From assembly GCA_037134755.1 (NCBI GenBank), contig JBAXLO010000065.1:1-20732 (forward strand): DNA of 20,732 nucleotides. The letters run 5' to 3'. Source of the DNA: JBAXLO01 sp037134755 (GTDB taxonomy: Bacteria > Bacteroidota > Bacteroidia > Bacteroidales > JACABE01). Each line of letters begins with the position of its first letter. Position 1 is the stretch's first letter. This document shows positions 7,671 to 17,900 of this stretch, one piece after another. Under the pieces are notes generated by a model. The model did no database searches. It was not told where the DNA came from and was given only the letters and a program-made list of their open reading frames with translations. A program made the translations under genes and the position numbers.

Positions 7671-8645
7671 ATGAAAATCATTATAAAAATTACAAGTCTA
7701 ATCATTGTTATCTTCTTGTTTTCAGGATGTAATAAAAGTGAGAAAAGCACTTCTACAATAACTGCCAGCGCAGATCCTATTGTTAAAGAAGGAGGGAAAT
7801 ATATTGAGTTTCCCAATGATATAAAATACGAAAAATTATTTCAGGTTATTGAAGCTGCCAATATTAAAGGGCAACTTGATTTATCTGCTCCAGCAACAGT
7901 TATTGGAAGAGTAAATAAATCAGGTAATCAGAATTATAAATCTCTAATTCTTTTTAATTCAACTGAACTTACCAACATTTATTCTTCTTATCTGCAAAAT
8001 TTAACTTTACTAAAGACTTCAAAGATAAATTTCGACAGAGTAACTGATTTGTATAAAAATGGTGCTGCAACCGGCAAAGAAATGAACGATGCTTCCGCAG
8101 AATTGCAAAATATACAGAATGCTATTGCAGGTAATGAAGCTCAATTGAGAGAACTGGGCTTAAATGCGGAACATTTAAATACAGCTGCGACTGGAACTGT
8201 TTGGTTGCTTTGTGATTTAGCAGAATCTGAATTAAATACGGTAAAAAAAGGACAAACTTACGAGCTTGAGTTTCCGGGCTTCCCTGATGAGAAATTTAAA
8301 GCTAATATTGATGTAATTGCTGATGTTGTGAACTCTGATACTCGAAAAATTAAAATAAGACTATCTCTTTTGGATAATGCCGATAGGATTAAACCGGGGA
8401 TGTATGCAAAAGTTAAGTTCGAGGCTCATCATGAAGGATTAATGGTTCCCAAAAAGGCAGTTATTAGTGCCAATGCAAAGTATTATGTTTATATAAAACA
8501 ATCGAATATTCTTTATGAAAGGAGAGAGGTTTCTATCTCTTCAGAAACAGGCGATTTCATAGAGATTGCCAATGGTGTAAAAATTGGTGAAAAAGTGGTT
8601 ACTACTAATGTTTATCTCCTTAAGGGAATAAATATGGGAATATGA
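7671..8645 (+). CDS. Periplasmic adaptor lipoprotein of RND metal efflux (short form)
   Basis: A 324-residue membrane-fusion (CzcB/CusB-like) subunit. The signal peptide ends in the lipobox LFSGC with C20, so it is a lipoprotein. A helical hairpin at about 97-165 (TELTNIYSSYL... to ...AQLRELGLN) would contact the TolC-like channel. A beta-barrel domain at about 174-250 (TVWLLCDLAESELNTVKKGQ, KPGMYAKVKFE) and a membrane-proximal domain (about 255-324) would contact the pump. The two half-motifs of the lipoyl domain that normally flank the hairpin are strongly reduced: only about 20 residues lie between the first beta strand and the helix, and none of the usual GxV-x-GxxV sequence follows it. 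The protein is shorter than typical CzcB proteins. It lies between the channel and pump genes, so its role in the complex is clear. Confidence 0.85.
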   Translation: MKIIIKITSLIIVIFLFSGCNKSEKSTSTITASADPIVKEGGKYIEFPNDIKYEKLFQVIEAANIKGQLDLSAPATVIGRVNKSGNQNYKSLILFNSTELTNIYSSYLQNLTLLKTSKINFDRVTDLYKNGAATGKEMNDASAELQNIQNAIAGNEAQLRELGLNAEHLNTAATGTVWLLCDLAESELNTVKKGQTYELEFPGFPDEKFKANIDVIADVVNSDTRKIKIRLSLLDNADRIKPGMYAKVKFEAHHEGLMVPKKAVISANAKYYVYIKQSNILYERREVSISSETGDFIEIANGVKIGEKVVTTNVYLLKGINMGI

Positions 8646-8713
8646 TTTCATCATATAAATCAAATTGTTAATATCATTTTCATAAAAAGAATATTTTTAA
8701 TTGAAAAAATTAC

Positions 8714-11700
8714 ATGAACAAATTAATTGCATTTATAATAAAGAGTCGTAATATAATATTGATAGCTGCATTGTTAATTGCTGCTATCGGTGTATGGGCT
8801 TGGTTTCAATTGGATATAGAAGCCTATCCCGACATAAGCGACAATGAAGTTGGGGTGATAACACAAGTAAACGGTTTGCCGGCCGAAGAAATGGAGCAAC
8901 AGGTTACAATCCCTATAGAAAGGGCTTTAAATACCGTTCCCGGAGTTATTTCTAAGAGGTCAAAGACTATTTTTGGGCTGTCGATAGTAAATCTTACATT
9001 TAATGATAAAACAAATATCTATCTTGCCCGACAATTAGTACTGGAAAAGCTAAAAGATGCCCAACTACCCGAAGGTGCTGAGCCTGTTCTAGCGCCATTG
9101 ACAATGGCTATGGGAGAAATATTTAGATACGTAATTGAAGCTCCCGATTCAGTTTCTGTGACACAGTTGAGGGAGATTCAGGACTATGTTATCATACCAA
9201 AATTATTACAGGCCGAAGGAGTTGTAGATGTTAATAATTTTGGAGGATTAGTCAAACAATTTCAGGTTGTAATCAATCCACTTCAATTGGAAAAGTATAA
9301 TCTTAAAGTACAAGACATTGCTGATGCAATAACTGCAAATAATAAGAGTACGGGAGGTAATTATATCAGAATTGGCTCTTCGCAAATGAATATTCGTGGA
9401 ATCGGAAGAATTGCCAAGACAGAAGACATCCAAAATATTGTTGTCGACAATAGAAACGGTGTTCCTATCCTTATTAAAGACATTGCTAATGTGGAAATTG
9501 GCAATCTCCCTCCTGCCGGTATCTTAGGTTATATCGATAAACAAATAGGGAGTTCAAAAAGCATGAGTATTGAAGGGATTGTTCTTTTAAAGAAGTTTGA
9601 AAACCCTTCGCGCACAATGGTCAACGTTATGGCGAAGGTTGATGAACTTAACAATGACATTCTGCCAAAAGGCATAAAATTAAAGACCTTTTACGACAGA
9701 ACCGAATTAGTAAACCTCACAATTCATACTGTTGCCAAAACATTGATAGAAGGGATTCTAATTGTCCTATTGATTTTAACATTATTGCTCGGAAATTGGA
9801 AAGCTGCGGTAATTTCTGCAATTGCTATCCCTTTTTCGTTATTATTTGCCTTTATATGTATGTATTTGATTGGAATACCGGCAAATTTACTGTCGCTTGG
9901 CGCAATTGACTTCGGAATAATCGTTGATTCCGCTGTGGTTATGGTCGAGGCTATTTTTAGGAAGATAAGTCAGACTGCAACGCTTGATAAAGAAGATGGC
10001 ATCAAAAATATAATAATCCGTTCAGCGAGAGATATTCAAAGGCAGATATTTTTCACGGTCATTATTATTATTGTTGCTTTGTTGCCCATGTTTACGCTTC
10101 AACGTGTTGAAGGCAGGTTATTTTCGCCAATGGCATGGACGCTTTCTTTTGCAATACTAGGATCGATGATTTATTCTTTAACTTTAGTTCCTGTTTTGGC
10201 AAGTTATATTTTTAATAATAAAACTATTGAACATAAGAATCATTTATGGAATTTTATCCAAAAGATTTATAATTATATTATTTATTATGTTTTAAAAGTT
10301 CCTAAAACTATAATGATTACAGGAATTATTGTCATAATTATGGGTATGTTTATCGGAACCAGATTAGGGACAGAATTTTTGCCCGAACTTGACGAGGGAT
10401 GTATTTGGGTAAGAGTATTTTTACCTTCAGGAATTTCTTTGGATGCATCAAGGCAATATCCTGACATTATCCGTAAGGAATTAATAAAATATGACGAGGT
10501 TAAGGGTGTGATGACGCAACTTGGACGAAATGACGACGGTACTGACCCATTCGGACCCAATAGGATAGAAGCAATGATACAACTTAAACAACCTTACAGC
10601 GAATGGCATTCAAAGAGGAGTAAAAAGGAGTTGGTTATAGATATTAAGAAAAAACTGGAGGATTTAATCCCTGGCGCCAGTTTTACTATCACACAACCCA
10701 TTATAGATATGGTTACCGAGAACGCTACGGGTTCATCGTCGGATCTTGCTGTATTTATTAACGGGAAAGATATTGATACGCTCCGTAAATACAGCGAACA
10801 AATACTAACTATTACAAAAAAGATAAATGGAGCTTCTGAAACCGGAATTGAGCAAGAAAATAAGCAAACTCAGCTTGAAGTTAAGATAGATAGGAATGCA
10901 GCAGCCCGTTATGGTATTAATGTTTCGGATATTAATGCAATGTTGGAGATGGCTATCGGTGGGTTTCCCGTAAGCAGTTTGTGGGAGGAAGAAAGGCGGT
11001 TTGATATTACGCTAAGGTTCAATTCGGAAAGTCGCAATACTCCTGAGCAAATTGGTAAGATTTTGGTGCCTTCCAAATCCGGTTTGCGTATCCCATTAAA
11101 TCAATTAGCATCAATTAAACTGGCAGAAGGACAGACAGTTATTTGTCGGAACCAAGATAAGCGACAGCTTACCGTAAAAACGAATATTCGTGGCAGAGAT
11201 CAAGGTAGTTTTGCTGGCGAACTAAGAAATAAGATAGAAAACCAAGTGAAATTGCCCGAAAATTATAGTTATGAGCTTGGCGGTCAGTTCGAGAATCTGC
11301 AACGTTCGCAAAAGCGTCTAATGTTCATCATTCCATTAACTTTACTACTTATTTTATCTATTTTGCTGGTGCTTTTCAATTATCAATTTAAATATGCATT
11401 AATAGTTATGACCAACATCCCATTTGCTGTTATTGGCGGTATAATAGCCCTTTATATCCGCGGAATTAACATCAGCATCTCGGCCGGAGTAGGTTTTGTT
11501 TCGCTTGCGGGCGTTTGTGTTATGGCGGGTGTATTGTGGATAAGTTATTTAAATAAGGTTGGCCGAAAAAGCAATGTTTCAATCGAAGAGCTCATTATTA
11601 AAGGTTCTTTGGTGCAATTTCGTCCTATTTTCCTAGTTTTGCTTATCGCGATTATAGGTTTGCTTCCGGCAGCTTTAAATACCGGTGTCGGGTCGGATGT

Positions 11701-11815
11701 GCAGCGTCCGTTGGCAACTGTAATCGTTGGAGGCTTAACGGCGACCTTATTATTTGCACCTATATTCTTACCAAGTCTTTATTATTTGGTTGAGCGCAAA
11801 AAGAAGAGTGCCTAA
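8714..11815 (+). CDS. czcA: CzcA/CusA-family heavy-metal RND efflux pump
   Basis: A 1033-residue inner-membrane RND antiporter of normal length, with the two-fold pattern of one N-terminal helix (about 11-33), a large periplasmic loop, a helix block (about 340-500), a second loop and a final helix block (about 868-1025). The helix-4 motif GAIDFGIIVDSAVVMVE holds D399, D405 and E412, the proton-relay and metal-transport residues matching D402, D408 and E415 of CzcA. The start (FQLDIEAYPD) and FLPELDEG are family hallmarks. Two of the three CusA copper-binding methionines seem absent (the region of M573 reads CIWVRVFLPSG and that of M623 reads PNRIEAMIQLK), while M666 may match the third. This favours divalent ions such as Zn, Co, Ni or Cd over Cu/Ag, as inference. 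It is the last gene of the efflux operon, 68 nt after the adaptor. Confidence 0.93.
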   Translation: MNKLIAFIIKSRNIILIAALLIAAIGVWAWFQLDIEAYPDISDNEVGVITQVNGLPAEEMEQQVTIPIERALNTVPGVISKRSKTIFGLSIVNLTFNDKTNIYLARQLVLEKLKDAQLPEGAEPVLAPLTMAMGEIFRYVIEAPDSVSVTQLREIQDYVIIPKLLQAEGVVDVNNFGGLVKQFQVVINPLQLEKYNLKVQDIADAITANNKSTGGNYIRIGSSQMNIRGIGRIAKTEDIQNIVVDNRNGVPILIKDIANVEIGNLPPAGILGYIDKQIGSSKSMSIEGIVLLKKFENPSRTMVNVMAKVDELNNDILPKGIKLKTFYDRTELVNLTIHTVAKTLIEGILIVLLILTLLLGNWKAAVISAIAIPFSLLFAFICMYLIGIPANLLSLGAIDFGIIVDSAVVMVEAIFRKISQTATLDKEDGIKNIIIRSARDIQRQIFFTVIIIIVALLPMFTLQRVEGRLFSPMAWTLSFAILGSMIYSLTLVPVLASYIFNNKTIEHKNHLWNFIQKIYNYIIYYVLKVPKTIMITGIIVIIMGMFIGTRLGTEFLPELDEGCIWVRVFLPSGISLDASRQYPDIIRKELIKYDEVKGVMTQLGRNDDGTDPFGPNRIEAMIQLKQPYSEWHSKRSKKELVIDIKKKLEDLIPGASFTITQPIIDMVTENATGSSSDLAVFINGKDIDTLRKYSEQILTITKKINGASETGIEQENKQTQLEVKIDRNAAARYGINVSDINAMLEMAIGGFPVSSLWEEERRFDITLRFNSESRNTPEQIGKILVPSKSGLRIPLNQLASIKLAEGQTVICRNQDKRQLTVKTNIRGRDQGSFAGELRNKIENQVKLPENYSYELGGQFENLQRSQKRLMFIIPLTLLLILSILLVLFNYQFKYALIVMTNIPFAVIGGIIALYIRGINISISAGVGFVSLAGVCVMAGVLWISYLNKVGRKSNVSIEELIIKGSLVQFRPIFLVLLIAIIGLLPAALNTGVGSDVQRPLATVIVGGLTATLLFAPIFLPSLYYLVERKKKSA

Positions 11816-11824
11816 AGTACTTAA
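11813..11824. repeat. Inverted repeat A, left arm
   Basis: TAAAGTACTTAA here, starting with the pump stop codon, is the exact reverse complement of TTAAGTACTTTA at 11969-11980. It interleaves with a second inverted-repeat pair (B) in the same gap. Confidence 0.6.
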
Positions 11825-11842
11825 AGTTATTAAATAATTATG

Positions 11843-11856
11843 AATTACGAATTACG
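11843..11856. repeat. Inverted repeat B, left arm
   Basis: AATTACGAATTACG is the exact reverse complement of CGTAATTCGTAATT at 12009-12022. Each arm is itself a tandem of the 7-mer AATTACG, a low-complexity word that I recall as common in Bacteroidota intergenic DNA. Confidence 0.6.
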
Positions 11857-11968
11857 TTTTGGGGTAGAAAAAAGTAAAACTTAATTTGTATTTATTCTAA
11901 TACTTTAGACACTATACTTTAGTGATTTGTAATTTAGAATTCATGTTTAAAAAAAATATTTATGCACA

Positions 11969-11980
11969 TTAAGTACTTTA
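11969..11980. repeat. Inverted repeat A, right arm
   Basis: Exact reverse complement of 11813-11824. Confidence 0.6.
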
Positions 11981-12008
11981 TGTATTTTGAACGATATTTT
12001 TTTTAATT

Positions 12009-12022
12009 CGTAATTCGTAATT
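12009..12022. repeat. Inverted repeat B, right arm
   Basis: Exact reverse complement of 11843-11856; it directly precedes the shared terminator hairpin. Confidence 0.6.
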
Positions 12023-12024
12023 GA

Positions 12025-12059
12025 AAAGAGCTCTTGTAAATTATTTACACGAACTTTTT
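12025..12059. terminator. Bidirectional terminator between the convergent pump and protease genes
   Basis: A long imperfect hairpin: GTAAAT/ATTTAC at the tip (12036-12048, 1-nt loop), extended outward by GAGCTCTT against ACGAACTT with two mismatches and A/T outer pairs. It starts 6 nt after the protease stop codon on the minus strand and has T runs on both sides (CTTTTT on plus, CTCTTTTC on minus). Confidence 0.55.
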
Positions 12060-12064
12060 AAAGT

Positions 12065-13045
12065 TTAACTATCAATAATATTCTCCGAACTAATAGATTC
12101 TTCAACGTCGATAATATCCTTAGTTTCTTTACTTCTTGAAGAATAATGTGCTCTTATTTTTCTGCGGCTTTTATATAATGCAAACATTAAAATAACTATA
12201 AATACAAAACTCCCAATTATTACAGTATAATCATTATCTGAAATTCCTAAATTATCGGGATCAACTTTTATAATCTTTTTTGTGTTAAGAAAAACAATAA
12301 AAACAGCAAAAGCATTGTTAACAAAATGAGCAATAATCGGCACCCAAAGATTTCGAGAATAAACAAATAAATATCCTAAAATAACTCCCAAAAATAAACG
12401 TGGAATAAATCCAAAAAACTGAAAATGTATTGCACTAAATAAAATAGCTGAAACCATAACAGCCACATGTACATTATTGAACCAATGCTTGAAAACTTTT
12501 ACTAAAACTCCCCTAAATAAAAATTCTTCGCCAATTGCAGGCAGTATTGCAATCATTACCATATTAATCAGAAGTCCTTTTAAAGAAGTCTCTTTAAGGA
12601 AAGTATTAGAAATAGTATCATTATTTAATTGTTGTGTACGCATCCATTTTTCAACGCCTTCTAACCATGAAGGGAGGTGCATAGCCTGATTTATTGAACT
12701 TAACCATACCGTAAGTGGTATTGAAACAAACATTAACAATATTGCAGTAAAAATAGAGAACATCCTTGGCTTATGTCCAATTTTTAAATATCGTTTTATA
12801 TCTTTGTTAACTAAATATGCAAATAGTAAGACAGGTAAAATAAAAACTCCAATTTCATTAATAATCTGAATATATTTTAAGAAATTAATGTTGGTTTCAT
12901 TCATTGTATCTTTACCCCAAATGGGCATTGCTATAGCTAATCCTACTAGATTAAATATAAAAATACATATAATCATTATAACTATCAGACTGATTAGTTT
13001 GAGAGATGATGGGAAATTTTGTAAAAATGGATCTCGTTTTAGCAT
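12065..13045 (-). CDS. CPBP-family intramembrane glutamic protease
   Basis: A 326-residue protein of about eight membrane segments with the three motifs of the CPBP (Abi/Rce1-like) family. In numbering from ATG 13045 they are EEFLFRG with E173, E174 and R178, FSAIH with H207, and HFVNN with H240 and N244. These residues form the glutamate-based active site buried in the membrane. Family members process prenylated proteins or peptides, or act in bacteriocin immunity; nothing here tells which. A TTG one codon upstream (13048) is in frame, but ATG 13045 with a promoter ending about 20 nt before it is the better start. It is a single-gene unit, convergent with the pump gene and sharing a terminator with it. 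The charged tail (about 292-326) is cytoplasmic or periplasmic linker of no known role. Confidence 0.9.
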   Translation of the reverse strand: MLKRDPFLQNFPSSLKLISLIVIMIICIFIFNLVGLAIAMPIWGKDTMNETNINFLKYIQIINEIGVFILPVLLFAYLVNKDIKRYLKIGHKPRMFSIFTAILLMFVSIPLTVWLSSINQAMHLPSWLEGVEKWMRTQQLNNDTISNTFLKETSLKGLLINMVMIAILPAIGEEFLFRGVLVKVFKHWFNNVHVAVMVSAILFSAIHFQFFGFIPRLFLGVILGYLFVYSRNLWVPIIAHFVNNAFAVFIVFLNTKKIIKVDPDNLGISDNDYTVIIGSFVFIVILMFALYKSRRKIRAHYSSRSKETKDIIDVEESISSENIIDS

Positions 13046-13063
13046 CAAATTATAATTAAGCTA

Positions 13064-13095
13064 CAAAAGTATTAAAATCATTTATCTTTTATCAA
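13064..13095 (-). promoter_or_regulatory. Bacteroidota-type promoter for the CPBP protease gene
   Basis: On the minus strand TTG (13093-13095) is followed after 21 nt by TACTTTTG (13064-13071), a full TAnnTTTG match. The leader would be about 12 nt. Confidence 0.55.
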
Positions 13096-13188
13096 TTTAT
13101 TTTAATTTATTTAATAACAAAGTTATTAACCAATAATACTTCTAATCTTATTAATTCATTAATAAAATCAGATTTTTTAATATATAAA

Positions 13189-13232
13189 AAAAGGTATGAA
13201 TCTCAGAAACTGATCTGGTATTCATACCTTTT
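13189..13232 (-). terminator. Rho-independent terminator of the susC-susD operon
   Basis: A perfect 12-bp stem (13189-13200 with 13221-13232; AAAAGGTATGAA on the minus strand) around a 20-nt loop, followed on the minus strand by a T run. It lies 22 nt after the SusD-like stop codon. Confidence 0.85.
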
Positions 13233-13254
13233 ATTATTAATATTTAAATAATTA

Positions 13255-14880
13255 TTATTGCATCCACCAAACTTTAGTAGTAATAGCATCCGCTTGTGAG
13301 CTATAGCAACTTTGATAATTAGCAAGATTATACTGAACTTCACTTGGTGGAATCGTAAAACGATAATAGTTTAATGCATTCCCTTCACGAGGAAGTAATC
13401 CCGATGGAACTCTTCTTACCAATGCATAAGCTTCCTGAACTTGTCTGAAAAGATCAATATATTCTTGAGTATAAATTTGTTTCAAGCGATCATCAGTACT
13501 CGTAAAGTTAAATAAATCAAATTTAGATTGAATAAGAGTATATGTTAAGGTAGTTGGTATTGTAACCATAGTATTAAATTTAGAACCATCATTTAGCAAA
13601 CTTGTTTGCCCCATAGTAGTTTGCCACCATACAAATGATGCATTTACTCCCGATAAAAATTCATTATCTGCACTACTAGGATCTGCAGCAACACCTATTC
13701 CTCTTAAGAAAGCTTCTGCTTTAAGGAAATTAACTTCTGCACCGGTCATTAAAATATCCGGTATATAATCCTGATCACTTACAAAGAAATAATTAAAAGG
13801 TGAAAATAAACAAGTAGCACCTTTAATAGCATATCCAGCAGCAGAATTTCTTTGTGTAGCATAAGGCACACCACTTTCTGCAGGTGTGCTTACATTAGGA
13901 ACATTAGGATAAGCAACCCATTTACTTTTATTATTGGTGTCAAAAAAAAGATATGCTCTGGCATCAAAAATACCACTTCCATCAATGCTATCATGAGCTG
14001 ATAGTTGATGCCACATATTAGAACCCATTCTTAAATTCTGTTGTCCCATTGCCCATTGCTGACGTTGATCTTTATATCCACAAAGATAAGGATAAATAGC
14101 TGCCACATCACCTGTGTAACCATTAATATCGCATCCAACAAGCACAGGATGTTTATCTGGATTAGATATGATATCGCCTATTATCTGTGCTGATTTAGTA
14201 GGTTGTTTGCTATACATCCGCATTGCATAACGAAGACGCAATGAGTTGGCAAACTTCTTCCACATTGTTAAATCACCAAAAAATAATTTATCAAAGACCT
14301 TAAAAGTAGCATAAGGCTCAGCAGTAGCAGCAGTATTAATATTTGCATCTGCCCAAGCTAAATCATCAAGTAATGATAGATAAATACTTTGTTGTGAATC
14401 GAATTTTGGGTGGAGTTTTGATATATCCTGAAACCCATAACCAGCTTCAGAATAAGGAATGTCTCCAAATAAATCAGTCACTTTATAAGTTTTATAGGCT
14501 CTCATTATTTTCAACATAGCAATCATATTATTCAACTCATTTGAAGGAGCATCAGCTGCGAATCTTTTTTCAAGTTCCCTAAAATTAGGGAGAGCATTAT
14601 AATAGTTTGACCATATTTCTTCTGTACCTATTGTAGTATTTTCCCATGCTTGTTTAAATTGAGCTGCTAATTGTGTTTGAGGGTATAATTTTTCTTCATT
14701 AACATAGAATTCTTCGTTCCATCCAAGAATACAGGAACTAACAACACTATTAAACAAAGAGCCATCACTTGCAGTTGTAAAAGCTTGAGGATTATTATTT
14801 ATTTGTTCAAAATCTTTCTTACAAGAAACATTTATTAAAACACTTATCAAAATCAATAACAAAAAAGATTTAATATTCAT
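13255..14880 (-). CDS. SusD/RagB-family nutrient-binding outer-membrane lipoprotein
   Basis: A 541-residue lipoprotein. The signal peptide ends LINVSC with lipidated C20, and the mature part begins KKDFEQINNNPQ, a typical SusD-like start. The helical TPR core is visible in ELNNMIAMLKIMRAYKTYKVTDLFGDIPYSEA (about 114-145), where the segment LFGDIPYSEA is a strong family signature, and in the C-terminal segment with QEYIDLFRQVQEAYALVRR. It should sit as a lid on the SusC barrel at the cell surface and capture the ligand. It resembles the SusD-like_2 subgroup more than the starch-binding type, so the ligand may be a peptide or other nutrient rather than starch; this is an inference. The gene lies 21 nt after susC on the same strand, making a two-gene operon closed by a strong terminator. 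Confidence 0.92.
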   Translation of the reverse strand: MNIKSFLLLILISVLINVSCKKDFEQINNNPQAFTTASDGSLFNSVVSSCILGWNEEFYVNEEKLYPQTQLAAQFKQAWENTTIGTEEIWSNYYNALPNFRELEKRFAADAPSNELNNMIAMLKIMRAYKTYKVTDLFGDIPYSEAGYGFQDISKLHPKFDSQQSIYLSLLDDLAWADANINTAATAEPYATFKVFDKLFFGDLTMWKKFANSLRLRYAMRMYSKQPTKSAQIIGDIISNPDKHPVLVGCDINGYTGDVAAIYPYLCGYKDQRQQWAMGQQNLRMGSNMWHQLSAHDSIDGSGIFDARAYLFFDTNNKSKWVAYPNVPNVSTPAESGVPYATQRNSAAGYAIKGATCLFSPFNYFFVSDQDYIPDILMTGAEVNFLKAEAFLRGIGVAADPSSADNEFLSGVNASFVWWQTTMGQTSLLNDGSKFNTMVTIPTTLTYTLIQSKFDLFNFTSTDDRLKQIYTQEYIDLFRQVQEAYALVRRVPSGLLPREGNALNYYRFTIPPSEVQYNLANYQSCYSSQADAITTKVWWMQ

Positions 14881-14901
14881 TGTAGTAATTTTTAAAGGTT
14901 A

Positions 14902-17900
14902 TTAAAATTTAGCATTTATTTGAAATGAAAATGATCTGACACCGGGCATTGCAGCAAATTCAAAGGCTTGTGCATCGCCAGCACCAGCAACACCTTCAGG
15001 ATTGATATTATCAGGTAGTGTTTTGTAGAAATAAAATAAATCTCTACCAACTATTGAAAAAGTTAAGCTTTGGAATACCTTAGTTCGTTTAATTAAATCA
15101 GCAGGTAGTGTATAAGATAGTGCAATTTCACGACATTTAACCCAAGTGTTTTCTAATATACCGGGGGTTGAAATATAATCACCCCATTCCCCAGCATTTG
15201 GATTATATTTATAGTAATAATGTACTACTGTAGTATTTGGTGTACCATCCTGATGAACACCCGGTAATATTACTCCAACATTACTTGTATGTCCTGATGG
15301 GTCAGTATATGGTAAACCGCCTCCATTTCTTTCAATTAATGTCTGAGGACTTGTACCCAAAGCCAAACCTTCAACATAATCTCCACAATAAATATCTCCA
15401 CCCCATTTTGTATCTATTAAAACACTTAAAGAAAGATTTTTATATTTGAATTGTGTTGACCATCCACCTGTAAATTTAGGACACGCATTTCCAATAGGTA
15501 CTCTTGTAGGTGTTATTAAATAGTGTGTCCCTGCAGCATCAACTACCGGTTTCCCATTCTTGTAAACATAATCATAACCAGTAATTGTTCCAAAATTATC
15601 ACCTGCTTTTAAGATCTCAGCTGGACCATTCAAACCCCAAATATTACCTATTTCATAGCTATCAGCAGCTCCGCCTAAACTCAATACCGAATTCCTATTC
15701 CTTCCGTAGTTTAAACCAGTTTTCAATGTAAAATTCTTTTCTTGAATAGGTACAGTATTTAATATAATTTCAATCCCTCTGTTAGTAAGAACTCCTTCAT
15801 TTGTTCTTATATAGCCAGCTCCTGACGAGCCTGGTATTGGCAAAGTCATGATTTGGTCGAATGAATAAACATAGTAATAAGTAAAATCAAGATTTATCCT
15901 TCCTTTTAGGAATTCCATATTTGCTCCTGCTTCATAAGAATTTACACGTTGTGGTAATAATGCAATAGGAGGAATAGTGCCTGGAAAACTTGATGACTGG
16001 CTACCACCAAACAAACCTGTTGTATAAGCAAAAGCTGTTTGATATGGATCAGTATCTGTTGCTGTTTGTGAAGCTCCACCTCTTATCTTTAAGAAATTAA
16101 ACCAATCACTTTTATAATGGAAAGCCTCTAATGGAAGAAAACTTAAAGTAGCTGAGGGATAAAAATAAGAATTATTATTTGTTGGTAATGCTGATGACCA
16201 GTCATTACGTCCTGTCAGTTCCATAAATATAAAATTATTGTAAGATAAATTTACAAAGGAATACATTGAGTTAATTTTCTTATGCCATACTGTTTCTCCA
16301 GCTGCAACTGTTGACAAAGCATCACCTGTTGCCCCTGTTGATGCATTTGCCTGTGTATAGTTTGAAAAAGTTAACATATTTGGATAATACCATGTGCCTG
16401 ATTTCCCATTAATACCATAAATAATTCTTTCCCATGTTGAACCACCAACATTAAATTTTACATTAAACTTTGAATTATATAAACTATCTTTTGATGCAGT
16501 AACTAAAAACTCACTATTATTACTTCTATCACGTTTTAATGAGTTTGAATATAAGCCGTTTTGCAATCCAATTACATCAATAGGTTTATCAATGGTTTCG
16601 TATTGATCCAGCTGATAGTCCATCCCTGTTCTTCCCATAAAACTTAACCATTTAGTAACATCATAAGTTAAAGCAACTCCACCTACCAGTTTATTTCTAT
16701 CTAAAGTTGTATTGTTATTAAAATAATCCCACCATAAAAATTTACTTATATCACTATAAGGAAATCCTGACTTTTGATTTTGTGTTCCATCTGCTAGTTG
16801 ATAGCTTCCAAAATCTTCACGAGCTGTGTAACTACGAGGCCAACTATATGCAAGACCTTTACTAAATGAAGTTTGAAGATCACCTAAATCAGGAGAGTTC
16901 AAACGATGATAATCCATATATGAAGCTGTAGCAATTACATTAACTTTATCAGAAACCTTTAATGCAGTATTTAAATTTATAGTAGTTTGATTATAATTAG
17001 AATTGTAAATAATTGCATCATTATCCAATCTAGTAATTGATAAACGCATAGTCCCTCTATCGCCTCCACCTTCTAGTGAAACATTATGAGTTGTTGTATG
17101 TCCATTTTTGAAAGGTATTTTAAGATTATCAGGTTGAGGAGACCATGGCTGTATGGTTCCATCCCAATATCTAACAGGTTGCCCTAGCATAGCAGGACCC
17201 CATGAACTTGCAGAGCCATAATAACAAAATTCTGCTGAAGTAGAAGAAGTATGACCTTGTTGATCTAATACTAAATGATCAGTACCATATTGTGGGAAAG
17301 GATTTATGGTATCCATCCTCATTGTTGGAGGAGTAAAAGCAACCAATCCACCAAAACCATATTGATTCTGTACATCCCTATATAGATATGGTGTAGTTAC
17401 TTTATAACTTACATTATAAGATACTCCAATTCCTTTTTGTTTCTTACCTTTCTTTGTAGTAATCAATAAAACACCGTTAGCACCTCTCGAACCATACAAC
17501 GCTGAAGCTGCTCCTCCTTTAAGTACATTTATATCTTCAATGTCAGCAGCATTAATATTGTTGATAGCAGAACCCCAGTCTTGTCCACGGGCAACAGAAG
17601 TCATTCCGGGATCATTTTCTACCGGAACACCATCAATTACTATAAGTGGCTGGTTATTCCCCGATATATTATTATTCCCACGGATAGTTATACGTGTAGT
17701 GCCTCCATCAACACCATCGCCATTTGATATCTGAACACCCGCAGCTTTCCCACTCAAGGCACTTACTATATTAGATGCATCAGCTTTTTGAATATCATCA
17801 CCACTAACTTTTTGTGTTGAATAACCTACTTCTTTAGTTTGTCGTTGAACACCCAAAGCGGTAATTACTACTTCACTCAAATTGTTTACTGTAGGTTGAA

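Noticed and set aside
13189..13232. Attachment site or small RNA gene
   Set aside because: A perfect stem followed by a T run directly after the SusD-like stop codon is fully explained as a terminator.
15237..15449. Plus-strand frames inside susC (also at 17540 and 17996)
   Set aside because: They are shadows of a strongly supported SusC coding frame on the other strand.
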